Assembly: GCA_903905455.1 (NCBI GenBank)
Contig: CAIVGN010000006.1
Coordinates: 1-64,000, forward strand
Length of the DNA stretch: 64,000 nucleotides
Reading direction: 5' to 3'
From: an uncultured Archangium sp.
Lineage (GTDB): Bacteria; Myxococcota; Myxococcia; Myxococcales; Myxococcaceae
Program-made: the position numbers and the translations under genes
Part shown: positions 47,145 to 55,197 of the stretch, piece by piece
Layout: each line of letters opens with the position of its first letter
Position numbering within the stretch: position 1 is the stretch's first letter
The notes under the pieces: model-generated
Seen by the model: only the letters and a program-made list of their open reading frames with translations
Told to the model about the DNA's origin: nothing
Databases searched by the model: none

Positions 47145-47645
47145 ATGCGAGCAATGATGGTGGCAGTGACGGTGCTGTGCGCGGCGTGCGGGGCCAGGGT
47201 GGACCCGGTGGATGCGGGTACGACTGTCGCCGATGCGGGCGGGGGCTCCGACGCCGGTGCGCCCGACGCGGGCGTGCCTGATGCGGGAGGGCCCACGAAG
47301 TACCCCGACGGAGGCTCGCTCTTCCGCTACTGGGATGGCGGTACGTGCACCGTGAAGACCGACTGTCCGTGCTTCTCCTCCGATGACTGCGGGCCCGGCT
47401 TCACCTGCCACTCCGAGGACACCTCGGGCACCAACGTGTTCTGTGTTCCGGGCACGCGCGGGGCGGGACTGGTGGGCGCGCCGTGCGCCGGTGAGGCGGA
47501 CTGCCTGAGCGCGCTGTGCATCGACTCCGCGACGACGGGGCAGAACTGCAGCGCGCTGTGCGACTCGGTGGCGGACTGCGTGAGCGCCCTGCCGCGGTGC
47601 CTCTACATCCCCTTCGGGCCCGCCCAATCGATCTGCTCGCCCTGA
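47145..47645 (+). CDS. Cys-rich lipoprotein with Asp-Ala-Gly linker
   Basis: 166 residues. Lipobox LCAAC is followed by a low-complexity linker of DAG repeats (DAGAPDAGVPDAGG) and then a domain with 14 or so cysteines (CTVKTDCPCFSSDDC, CAGEADCLSALC). The pattern of paired Cys suggests a disulfide-rich surface domain. DAG linkers of this kind recur in myxobacterial lipoproteins, including the phosphatase-like one at 55675-56886. No function is known. Confidence 0.7.
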   Translation: MRAMMVAVTVLCAACGARVDPVDAGTTVADAGGGSDAGAPDAGVPDAGGPTKYPDGGSLFRYWDGGTCTVKTDCPCFSSDDCGPGFTCHSEDTSGTNVFCVPGTRGAGLVGAPCAGEADCLSALCIDSATTGQNCSALCDSVADCVSALPRCLYIPFGPAQSICSP

Positions 47646-47691
47646 GTGTTCAGCTTCGTTGCATCGCGGGCCGGTGGTGGCGCGCGGGTGC

Positions 47692-47726
47692 TCCACCTGT
47701 CCAGTCCAGGTGGCAACCAAGCCGCT
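47692..47726 (+). promoter_or_regulatory. Weak candidate sigma-54 promoter with adjacent hairpin
   Basis: GG (47712-47713), ten bases and GC (47724-47725) form TGGCAACCAAGCCGCT, one base off in the -24 box. The -24 GG forms part of a hairpin CCACCTG / CAGGTGG just upstream. It lies 60 bp before the kinase-remnant gene. GG-N10-GC is common by chance in this GC-rich DNA, so support is weak. Confidence 0.3.
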
Positions 47727-47787
47727 GAAAATTCCTCGTTGAATCAAGGGGCTGCGGGTGGCCCGCGCGGTGCTTGTTGGGCCGCGC

Positions 47788-48507
47788 ATGAACCGACGCC
47801 GCGTGGCCCTGCAGACCCCGAAGCAGTCGTCCCCCTCGCTGGCCGAGCGCCTCTCGGGTGCGGAACGGCTCCCGCTCGACCTGGCGCTGTCGGTCGCCGT
47901 CGAGGTGGTGGAAGCGGTCGCAACGGCGCATCAACAGCGCCGCGCGTTCGGTCGGCTCTCGGCGGCTGACTTCGTGGTGGGGGCCGAGGGGTCGATGGCC
48001 ATCACCGCGACCGCCGTGCCGGGTGCGGACCCCGCGACGGACACCTTCGACGTGGGCGCGGTGCTGTACCAGGTGTTCACCGGGCTCACGCCCACGCAGG
48101 CGCGCGCCCGGTTGCAGGTCTCGCCGCTGCACGACGTGCCCGCCGCGTCGCGACTCAACCCCGGCATCGACGACGCGCTGGAGGGCGTGCTCGCGCTGAT
48201 GTTGAGCCGCGACCCCGCGCTGCGCCCGCACTCGCTGCGCGTGGTCGAGGCGTTGCTGGTCGAGGTCTGCGAGGCGCTCGAACTCGAGCCCTCGCGCGCG
48301 GCGATTCTTCGCTGGGCGCAGTTGGTGCCGGCGCTGCGCGTGGTGACGGCGCCGGTGCGGACGCCGCGCTTCGTGGAGGTCGAGGACGACAGCGAGGAGG
48401 AGGAGGAGGAGGAGGAGGTTGCGCCTGCTCGGCTGCGCTTCGACTCGTGGACCGTGGCGGCCTGCGCGTTCTGCGTCGTCGCCTTCACCATGGCCACCCG
48501 GCTCTGA
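47788..48507 (+). CDS. Membrane-anchored remnant of a Ser/Thr kinase C-lobe
   Basis: About 239 residues. Residues 25-165 resemble the C-lobe of bacterial Ser/Thr kinases: helix E (AVEVVEAVATAHQQRRAFGRLSA), DTFDVGAVLYQVFTGLTP (helix F with the conserved Asp), and SRDPALRPHSLRVVEALL (the RDP..RP helix). The N-lobe, catalytic loop and DFG motif are absent. An acidic run (DDSEEEEEEEEV) and a C-terminal membrane helix (WTVAACAFCVVAFTMAT) follow. The reading frame is intact with normal codon bias, so it is probably a functional non-catalytic protein rather than a pseudogene. Confidence 0.65.
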   Translation: MNRRRVALQTPKQSSPSLAERLSGAERLPLDLALSVAVEVVEAVATAHQQRRAFGRLSAADFVVGAEGSMAITATAVPGADPATDTFDVGAVLYQVFTGLTPTQARARLQVSPLHDVPAASRLNPGIDDALEGVLALMLSRDPALRPHSLRVVEALLVEVCEALELEPSRAAILRWAQLVPALRVVTAPVRTPRFVEVEDDSEEEEEEEEVAPARLRFDSWTVAACAFCVVAFTMATRL

Positions 48508-48529
48508 AGCGGGCGGGTTGGCCCCTTAC

Positions 48530-49969
48530 CTAAGGCCCTCTCCCCGCTGTCGCAGGGCGAGGGAGTTTCAGGGTGAAGCGCGTGTGGCCCGGCTTCGACT
48601 CGAGGCGCAGGGTGCCGCGGTGCGCTTCGGCGAGTTTTCTCGCGAGCGGCAAGCCCAGGCCCGTGCCCTTTTCCCGGGTGGTGAAGAACGGCTCGAAGAT
48701 GCGCGCCTGGAGCTCGGGCGCGATGCCCGGGCCCTCGTCGCTCACTTCGAACACGTAGTCCGCGCCCTCGAGGGCACCGCGCAGGCTGACCTTCTGGCCC
48801 GCCACCGAGACCTGCACCGCGTTCTTCACCAGGTTCACCAGCGCGCTCGTCAGCAGGCTCTCGTCGCCGGAGAGCTGCGCGTCTTCGGCCTCCACCTCGA
48901 GCGTCACCTGCTTGCCCTCGGCTTCCCCGCTCAGGCGTTGGGCGGCGGACTCCAGCAGCGCCCGGGTCGAGAACGGCGAGGCCTGCAGCCGCTGCTCCTT
49001 CGCGAAGGCCAGGAAGTCTTCGACGATGCGCTTGAGGTACGCGAGCTCGCGGCGGATCTTCCCCAGGTGCTCGCGGGCGTCGGGGAGGTTGGGCGTCGCG
49101 GCCGTCAGCTCCTCGTCGAGCAGGCCGGAGAACAGCTCGATGCCCCCGAGCGGGTTCTTCACCTCGTGGGCCACGCCGCCCAGCATCACCTTGAGCTGGC
49201 GATCGCGGCTCTCGATGGCCTGGCGCATCGCCTCGAGTTCGCGCGCGAGGATGCCGATCTCCAGCGTGCGTTCCCCCGCGACCGGGGTGGAGAGATCTCC
49301 CGAGCCGATGCGCAGCGCCGTCGATACCAGCCGCTCCAGGGGCGTTGCCAGCCCGCGCGCCATCCACACCGCCACGAAGGCCAGCAGCAGCAACGTCACC
49401 AGCGCCAGCGCGAGGAAGGCGTTGCGCAGGCGGGTCAACGGCCCGAAGAACGCGGCGCTGCCCTCGACGGCGACCACGCCCACCACCTTGCCGTCCTGCA
49501 GCAGCGGGGCGTAGCCCGTCTTGTAGAGGAGCCCGTCGGTGCCCTCGAAGAGCACCTGGCTCGAGGCGCGCTCACCCGAGAGCGCGCGGGCGAACTCGAG
49601 GTTGTCGCGCAGCAGCTCCGTGGCCTCGGTCATCGGCGCCAGGGATCCGCCCACGTCGAGGCGCGCCCGGCGATCGGCGTCGACCACGAAGACGCGCCGC
49701 AGCCCGGTGCGCTGCTTCGTTTCCTGCAGCTGGGTCGTCAGCGAGCGCCAGGTGCGGCTGCCTTCGCCCTGCGCGTCTTCGGCCTGCACCGCCAGCACGC
49801 GCTCGCCCTTGAGCTGCGACGACACGGTCGCCGCGAGGTCGGCCAGCGAACGGCCCAGCTCGTCTTCCAGCACGTTGCGGCTGGCCCGGAAGAGCCCGAA
49901 GCCGCCCACCGCGAGCACCAGCAGCGTGGGCAACAGGAATGCGAGCAGCAGTCGGCCGCGCAGCCCCAT
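48530..49969 (-). CDS. Membrane sensor histidine kinase
   Basis: 479 residues: two membrane helices (about 7-27 and 183-203) enclose a periplasmic sensor of about 155 residues. A HAMP linker (204-258), a dimerisation domain with His268 in VAHEVKNPL, and an ATPase domain with LVKNAV (N box), DEGPGI (G1), FFTTREKGTGLGL (F and G2) follow. It autophosphorylates and passes phosphate to a response regulator; none is adjacent. The PilZ gene lies 5 bp upstream on the same strand, so the two are co-transcribed, which suggests a link to c-di-GMP signalling. Confidence 0.88.
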   Translation of the reverse strand: MGLRGRLLLAFLLPTLLVLAVGGFGLFRASRNVLEDELGRSLADLAATVSSQLKGERVLAVQAEDAQGEGSRTWRSLTTQLQETKQRTGLRRVFVVDADRRARLDVGGSLAPMTEATELLRDNLEFARALSGERASSQVLFEGTDGLLYKTGYAPLLQDGKVVGVVAVEGSAAFFGPLTRLRNAFLALALVTLLLLAFVAVWMARGLATPLERLVSTALRIGSGDLSTPVAGERTLEIGILARELEAMRQAIESRDRQLKVMLGGVAHEVKNPLGGIELFSGLLDEELTAATPNLPDAREHLGKIRRELAYLKRIVEDFLAFAKEQRLQASPFSTRALLESAAQRLSGEAEGKQVTLEVEAEDAQLSGDESLLTSALVNLVKNAVQVSVAGQKVSLRGALEGADYVFEVSDEGPGIAPELQARIFEPFFTTREKGTGLGLPLARKLAEAHRGTLRLESKPGHTRFTLKLPRPATAGRGP

Positions 49970-49974
49970 GGAGT

Positions 49975-50340
49975 TCAGTGCTTGGTGCCGCTGCGCTGGG
50001 CGCAGATCTCCTCGATGAGAGTCATCGACTCCTCGTCGAAGTTGGTGAACTCGATGCCCATGCCCGCGGGCCGCTTCGGGTCACCGGGCGGGTTGACGCG
50101 CACCACGCGGCCCATGCCCTCGATGAGCTTGCTGCCGTCCTTGAGCGCAAACTGGAGGTAGATGACCGCCCCCTCCTCGCGCGGGGTGTCGGTGCGAATG
50201 AAGATGCCCCCGGGGGAGACATTGACCGAGTACTCCGCGAGGAAGTCGTCGAACGAGTCGAAGCGGAACTGCACCAGGACGTTGAGCGGGGTTCTCGGGT
50301 GTCTTCGCTTCTCTGCGCCTGCTCCGTCGGACTCACTCAT
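49975..50340 (-). CDS. PilZ-domain protein
   Basis: 121 residues from an ATG with the strong ribosome site GAGGAGGT. A single PilZ domain: RRHPR opening (RxxxR type) and NVSPGGIFIRT, where Asn replaces the first Asp of the D/NxSxxG c-di-GMP site. This short form is a large paralogous family in Myxococcus (TIGR02266, from memory). It should bind c-di-GMP or act as an adaptor. It is the first gene of a pair with the histidine kinase. Confidence 0.85.
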   Translation of the reverse strand: MSESDGAGAEKRRHPRTPLNVLVQFRFDSFDDFLAEYSVNVSPGGIFIRTDTPREEGAVIYLQFALKDGSKLIEGMGRVVRVNPPGDPKRPAGMGIEFTNFDEESMTLIEEICAQRSGTKH

Positions 50341-50485
50341 GACCTCCTCACGATAGCGGCCATCTTCCCGGCGCCCCACTGAATCGTCGGGTTCTCGTGA
50401 CTTGGCGCCATGGCGGGGATGTAGGCCCTGCGCTCAAGCTCGAGGCTCGCTACACTGAAGACAGGCCTCCAGGAGGGCCTCCCTC

Positions 50486-50971
50486 GTGCGCAGGATCAGC
50501 GTCGCCTCGAACCGCCCCGATTGTCTCGTCGTTCGCGTGGGCCGCGACCGCTCGATGCTGGTCACCTGGGGGCTGGTGTTCGTCGCGCTGGCCGCGCTCG
50601 TCTTCTTCGTCGACCGGGACACGGGGCCGGGGTTCCTGGTGTGGATGCTGGGCGTGGCCGTGCTGCCGGTGATCGGCGTCGCGCTGCGGCGCCTCGGGCA
50701 TGCGAGCGAACGCACCCTGGTGCGCGCCAATGGCCGCCTGCTGCTCGACGGCGAGCCGCTGGAGCTGGCGCGCGTCGAGCTGCGGGTGGTGAAGATGCCC
50801 ATCACCCGGGTGCCGACGGGCTACGCCTTGAGCTTGTGGGTGATGACGGCCGCGGGCCCCGAAGACGTGCCCATCGGCAACTCGCGCACGTTGATCGAGG
50901 CCTCGGCGCTCTCGGGGCAGCTCGAAGACTTCGTGCAGCGCGCGAACGTCAAACAGCACCGCCTCGCGTAG
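50486..50971 (+). CDS. Small membrane protein of unknown family
   Basis: 161 residues from a GTG with AGGAGG eight bases upstream. Two adjacent membrane helices (about 25-42 and 50-67) are followed by a cytoplasmic or periplasmic beta-rich domain (LVRANGRLLLDGEPLELARVELRVV). It is the first of three plus-strand genes with the acyltransferase and dehydrogenase-like genes. No function is recognised. Confidence 0.65.
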   Translation: MRRISVASNRPDCLVVRVGRDRSMLVTWGLVFVALAALVFFVDRDTGPGFLVWMLGVAVLPVIGVALRRLGHASERTLVRANGRLLLDGEPLELARVELRVVKMPITRVPTGYALSLWVMTAAGPEDVPIGNSRTLIEASALSGQLEDFVQRANVKQHRLA

Positions 50972-50995
50972 TTCGTGCGTAGACTCGCGGGCCTC

Positions 50996-51805
50996 ATGGC
51001 TCGTGACGAAGCAGCGCGGGATCTCGTCGAGCGGTTGGAGCTTCCCTTCAACGCCCTCGGTGTCGACCCTTACGGCATCTCCAAGAAACACCTCGCCACC
51101 TTCTTCGGCATGCTCGGCTTCCTCTACCGGAACTACTTCCGGGTGAAGGCGGTGGGCCTGGAGAACGTTCCCAAGCGGGGCCGGGCGATGCTGGTCGGCA
51201 ACCACTCGGGCGGCTACGCGCTCGACGGGGCGATGGTGATCACCTCGATGCTCTTCGAGATGGACCCGCCGCGGCTGGCCCAGGGCATGGCCGAGAAGTT
51301 CATCAACCAGCTGCCGCTGGGCAGCGTGTGGAGCTCGCGCTGTGGCCAGCTCACCGGCCTGCCCGAGCACGCCGAGCGCCTGCTGATGGACGACCGGCTG
51401 CTGATGGTCTTTCCCGAGGGCGCGCGCGGTACGGCCAAGCTCTACAAGGAGCGCTACTCGCTGGTCGACTTCGGCACCGGCTTCGTGCGCCTGGCGCTCA
51501 AGACCAGGACCCCCATCGTGCCCCTGGGCTTCGTGGGCGGCGGTGACGCGGTGCCCACGGTGCTCAACTCGCGCACCCTGGGCAAGTTGATGGGCGTGCC
51601 CTACGTGCCGCTGACGCCCTACGGGTTCCCCGCGCCGCTGCCGGCGAAGCTGGTGGTGCACTACGGCAAGCCGCTGGTCTTCGAGGGCACCGGCGACGAG
51701 GAAGACTCGGTGATCAAGGGCTACGTCGACGAGGTGAAGGCGCGCATCGCGGAGCTGGTCGAGGCCGCGCGCGCCGATCGCCGTGGCGAGAGGGCTGCGT
51801 CATGA
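50996..51805 (+). CDS. Lysophospholipid-type acyltransferase
   Basis: About 269 residues of the LPLAT superfamily. The block I motif is NHSGGYALD, with six residues between His and Asp as in the MGAT-like subgroup. Block III is FPEGARG. TPIVPLGFVGGGDAVPT and PAKLVVHYGKPL are further conserved strands. It transfers an acyl group to a glycerol or other lipid acceptor at the membrane. It overlaps the downstream dehydrogenase-like gene by 4 bp (ATGA), so both probably act on one lipid. Confidence 0.82.
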   Translation: MARDEAARDLVERLELPFNALGVDPYGISKKHLATFFGMLGFLYRNYFRVKAVGLENVPKRGRAMLVGNHSGGYALDGAMVITSMLFEMDPPRLAQGMAEKFINQLPLGSVWSSRCGQLTGLPEHAERLLMDDRLLMVFPEGARGTAKLYKERYSLVDFGTGFVRLALKTRTPIVPLGFVGGGDAVPTVLNSRTLGKLMGVPYVPLTPYGFPAPLPAKLVVHYGKPLVFEGTGDEEDSVIKGYVDEVKARIAELVEAARADRRGERAAS

Positions 51806-52722
51806 AGGTGTTGATCGTCGGCGTGGGTGGCGCGCTCGCCCGCCTGGTGGCGCTCAAGCTGCGCGAGTCGGGGCACACCGTCATCGGCATCGATCGCCGC
51901 CCCTGGTGGGATGCCCCGCGAGACATCCAGGTGCACGAGGTCGACATCCGCAAGCGCGGGGCCGAAGACGTGTTCCGCCGCGAGCGCCCCGAGTGCGTGG
52001 TGCACATGGCCACCGTCAACGCCTTGTCCGCGGCCGGCGAAGAGCGGGCCCGCATCAACATGGGCGGCACCAAGTCGGTGTTCGATCACTCCATCGGTCA
52101 CGGGGTGCAGCACGTGGTGGTGGTGGGCCGGCACACCTACTACGGCGCCTCGGCCGACTCGCCGCTGTACCACACCGAGAACGAGCCCCCGCAGGGCATG
52201 GGCAACTTCCCCGAGCTGGCCGACCTGGTGGCCGCCGACCTCTACGCGGCGAACATGTTGTGGCGCGAACCGCAGATCACCACCACGGTGCTGCGCCTCG
52301 TCTACACGCTGGGCCCCTCGAAGACCGGCACCCTGGCGAGCTTCCTGCGCGGCAAGCGCGTGCCCATGGTGTTCGGCTTCGACCCGCTCTTTCAGTACCT
52401 CGAGGAAGAGGACGCGGCGGCGGGCATCTGCGCGGCGGTGGAGAAGAAGCCCCGAGGCATCTTCAACGTGTCCGGGCCGGCGCCGGTGCCGTTGAGCACC
52501 ATCGCCCGCGAGACCGGGCGTACCGTGGTGCCCGTGCCCGAGCCGATCCTCAAGCAGATGCTGGGGCGCTTCGGCTTCCCCAAACTGCCCAAGGGCGCGC
52601 TGGAGCACATCAAGTTCCCCATCGTGGTGGACGGCAGCGCGTACCGGAAGGCGACGGGCTTCGTGCACCTGACCGACGAGGTCGAGGTGCTGCGGCGCTA
52701 CCGGCGCATCAGCCCGGTCTAG
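51802..52722 (+). CDS. NAD-dependent epimerase/dehydratase-like protein
   Basis: 306 residues of the extended SDR fold. The Rossmann motif GVGGALARLVA (7-17) and an acidic strand end (GIDRRP) indicate dinucleotide binding. The N-terminal half follows family order (VVHMATVNAL, NMGGTKSVFDHSI). The usual catalytic YxxxK is not evident: the expected region reads FPELADLVAADLYAANM. It may therefore bind cofactor without the standard chemistry. Translational coupling to the acyltransferase suggests a role in lipid modification. Confidence 0.75.
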   Translation: MKVLIVGVGGALARLVALKLRESGHTVIGIDRRPWWDAPRDIQVHEVDIRKRGAEDVFRRERPECVVHMATVNALSAAGEERARINMGGTKSVFDHSIGHGVQHVVVVGRHTYYGASADSPLYHTENEPPQGMGNFPELADLVAADLYAANMLWREPQITTTVLRLVYTLGPSKTGTLASFLRGKRVPMVFGFDPLFQYLEEEDAAAGICAAVEKKPRGIFNVSGPAPVPLSTIARETGRTVVPVPEPILKQMLGRFGFPKLPKGALEHIKFPIVVDGSAYRKATGFVHLTDEVEVLRRYRRISPV

Positions 52723-52725
52723 GTT

Positions 52726-54756
52726 TCAGCGCCGGTTCGGCGTGGGCCTGGTGGGTTCGCCCGGCGCGGTGCGGATGGACTGGATGACCGTGCGTCGCCG
52801 CGCCTCGAGGGCCTGGCGGCGGCGGCCGTCGAGCAGGGTCTGGGCGTTGGTGAAGCCGCGCTCGAACTCGACCTCGTCGTCGTCTTCGTTGCGCAGGGTC
52901 AGGCTCAGGCGGCCCATGGTCGAGGCCAGCGCCACCACTTCGGCTTCCTCGGGCGTCAGCAAGATCGTGACGTCGCTGAACTGACGCTCGCGGGCGTCGA
53001 GGGCGAGCTCGGCGAGGGTGGAGTCTGCCTTGCCGGTGGCCATCACGCGCACGCGCTGGAGGATGGTGACGGCCCGCGGCTCGCGGTTGTTGCCCTGGGC
53101 CTTGTCGGTGGCGGTGATGGCCACCACGAGGTCGACGCTGTCTCCGGGGCGGACCCAGCGGCCGACCGCGCCGCTGGTGCTCAGGGGAATGGTGTACCCC
53201 CGGCCCCGCTTCACGATGCGCGCGGAGAGATGCTGGCTGGCCTTGGTCGAGGCGAACTGCGACCAGAAGATGGGGTCGCCGGTCTGCACGTCGGCCAGCA
53301 GCCGCTGGTCGAGGATGTTGTTGAGCGCGTCGTCCTTCACCACGTTGGTGTTCACGAACTCCGGGGGCACCGAGCGCAGCGCGACGTTGTCGATGGTGAT
53401 CAGGTCGCCGAAGGAGATGTCCTCCGAGGCCACCACCACCTGGGTGAGCTGCCAGCCCGAGCGAGACTGCCGCTCGGAGGCGAAGAGCGAGAGGGCGTAG
53501 ACCACGAGGGCCGCGGTCATCAGCCCGAAGGCGATGAAGAGCGGCGAGCTTCCCGCGAGGGCGGGCGCGTCGAGCACCCCGGGCGGCGCGGCCGGGCCCT
53601 GGAGGAAGCGGCCGAGGTGTTGCCCGTCGGAGGTGATCGCCTCGAGGGGGATGGGGTTGATCCGCGTCTCGGGGGCGGCGATGGCCGAGCCCAGCGGCAT
53701 GTTCATGGTGGGCTGCCCGAGCATCCCCTGCGGCGGGCCGTTCCGCTCCTGCTGGTGGGCCAGGGCCAGCGCGGGCACCCTGGCCTCGGTCGACTCGTCG
53801 AGGTCGAGCGGGGCCTTCGTCGGCTCGCTGCGGCTGACGTGGGCGGGGACCTTGCCGCTCTTGCCGGTCTCGACGATGACGTTCGAGCGCCCCGACTTGC
53901 CGCTGATGCTCTTGCCGCTGACATCGCCGCCCTTGACCGTGGGCACCGGCCGGGGCGGCACCTGGCCCGCGGCCTCGGCGGGGAGATCGGTGGCGGCGAC
54001 GGTGCGGGCCTGCGGCTCGAAGGGGTTGGGGGGCGAGGCGGTCACCTGGCTGACCGAGGTGTCTTCGCCGTCGTCGAAGAGCAGCCCCTTCATCGGGCCG
54101 CCGAGGCCGGCGCCGACGGGCTTGAGCTCCTGGAAGGTGCCGGCAGAGTCGGCCGCCGCCAGCGGCAGCGGGGCCGCGGTGGGGTCGAAGCGCAGCACGG
54201 GCAGCTGCAGCTCCAGCTGCGCGAGGAGCGGCGGGGGCGACCCGCTCAAGTCCCACAGGTAGCCGTCACCTGCGAAGCTGCTGGCCTGGCCGAAGGCGCG
54301 CCCGGCCTCGGTGGCGCCGCGCTCGAGGTCGGCGCGCAGCTCGGTGGTGCCCACGCGCAGGAGCTCGGCGAGCTCCGGCCCGGGGATGCCCTCGACGACG
54401 CGCAACAGGAAGCGCTCGCGGGTGGTCTCGGGGAGCGCGCGGAGCCGGCCGAGGGCCTGGCGCGCGTCGTTGAGGGCCGGGTTGCTGCTGGCCTGCTCTT
54501 CGAGCGCGCCGGTCGCGGCCAGCTTCGCGGCCCGCCGCGCGAGGCCCATCACGTGCAGCCCCACGTCTGCCTCGTCGACGCCGCCGAGGCTGGAGAGGGC
54601 CTGGTCGAGCACGCGGGCGACGAGGCTCTGGGTCACGTGGTGTGGCGCGGAGGCGAGGCACACGCCGTGCGCGAAGGGCGTGAGGTACTCGCGCAGCCGC
54701 TCACGCGCGCCGCTGTCACCGGCCCTTGCTGGGCGAACGTCCTCGCGCCACTCCAT
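52726..54756 (-). CDS. Sigma-factor-like helical domain fused to a CpaB/SAF-type periplasmic domain
   Basis: 676 residues with one membrane helix (about 404-425). The cytoplasmic N-terminus (1-155) resembles an ECF sigma or anti-sigma-type helical module, with a region-4-like segment (RALPETTRERFLLRV .. PGPELAELLRVGTTELRADL, 105-146). A disordered Ser/Lys/Pro-rich linker follows. Beyond the membrane lie a SAF domain (437-505, ASEDISFGDLITIDNVALRSV) and an RcpC/CpaB-type domain (510-640, GYTIPLSTSGAVGRWVRPGD). CpaB proteins assist Flp/Tad pilus export. The sigma-like part is remote and could be a degenerate DNA-binding or anti-sigma module. I know no described protein with this order. Confidence 0.7.
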   Translation of the reverse strand: MEWREDVRPARAGDSGARERLREYLTPFAHGVCLASAPHHVTQSLVARVLDQALSSLGGVDEADVGLHVMGLARRAAKLAATGALEEQASSNPALNDARQALGRLRALPETTRERFLLRVVEGIPGPELAELLRVGTTELRADLERGATEAGRAFGQASSFAGDGYLWDLSGSPPPLLAQLELQLPVLRFDPTAAPLPLAAADSAGTFQELKPVGAGLGGPMKGLLFDDGEDTSVSQVTASPPNPFEPQARTVAATDLPAEAAGQVPPRPVPTVKGGDVSGKSISGKSGRSNVIVETGKSGKVPAHVSRSEPTKAPLDLDESTEARVPALALAHQQERNGPPQGMLGQPTMNMPLGSAIAAPETRINPIPLEAITSDGQHLGRFLQGPAAPPGVLDAPALAGSSPLFIAFGLMTAALVVYALSLFASERQSRSGWQLTQVVVASEDISFGDLITIDNVALRSVPPEFVNTNVVKDDALNNILDQRLLADVQTGDPIFWSQFASTKASQHLSARIVKRGRGYTIPLSTSGAVGRWVRPGDSVDLVVAITATDKAQGNNREPRAVTILQRVRVMATGKADSTLAELALDARERQFSDVTILLTPEEAEVVALASTMGRLSLTLRNEDDDEVEFERGFTNAQTLLDGRRRQALEARRRTVIQSIRTAPGEPTRPTPNRR

Positions 54757-54918
54757 GGGTGCACTCTGGCACGCCCCCGGGGTGGGCCGCAGCGGCGCTG
54801 GCGCCGGGCGTCACCCGCGCGCGACGCGCTTGCTCGAAGCGCGCGTCGTGTCAAACCCGCGCCGGTTTCGTCGTGAAATGGACGGTGTCGGCGATCTGAA
54901 GGACAAACGATCCCACGC
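54757..54918. other. Divergent intergenic region
   Basis: 162 bp before the 92-residue gene. It holds a GC-rich imperfect inverted repeat (about 54822-54848, CGACGCGCTT.. / AAGCGCGCGTCG) without a T-run. I see no recognisable promoter or RNA. Confidence 0.3.
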
Positions 54919-55197
54919 ATGGCGGACATCATCGACCTGTCGCTCATCGTTGAATCCCGGAAGCACCTCGCGAAGCTCCTCGAGGCCCGGGGCATCAACT
55001 ATTTCCTCCAGAAGGACGCGCGGCGTCCCTTCCAGCTCGAGCCTTCGAAGGTCGACCTCGTGGTGCGCTCGGCGGCCAAGACGCGCCGTGACGCCACGGG
55101 CCGGGTGCACGAGTCGGCCTTCGAGCGCGCGCGCACCGAGGTGCGCCGGGAGCTCATTCGCCAGGTGGTGGCGGAGATGCTGCAGACCGGGCTCTGA
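54919..55197 (+). CDS. Small conserved-looking protein of unknown function
   Basis: 92 residues, mostly helical, with charged residues throughout (ESRKHLAKLLEARGINYFL .. ERARTEVRRELIRQVVAEML). No signal, membrane helix or metal motif is present. Codon use matches its neighbours. It ends exactly at the convergent ybaK stop (TGATCA). I do not recognise a family. Confidence 0.6.
   Translation: MADIIDLSLIVESRKHLAKLLEARGINYFLQKDARRPFQLEPSKVDLVVRSAAKTRRDATGRVHESAFERARTEVRRELIRQVVAEMLQTGL

Noticed and set aside
48521-48570. CCCTCTCCCC..GGGCGAGGGAG segment as an intergenic repeat element
   Set aside because: Most of it encodes the C-terminus of the histidine kinase, and I saw no second copy in the window.
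54822-54848. GC-rich inverted repeat as a terminator or RNA hairpin
   Set aside because: Arms are imperfect, there is no T-run, and it lies in a divergent promoter region.
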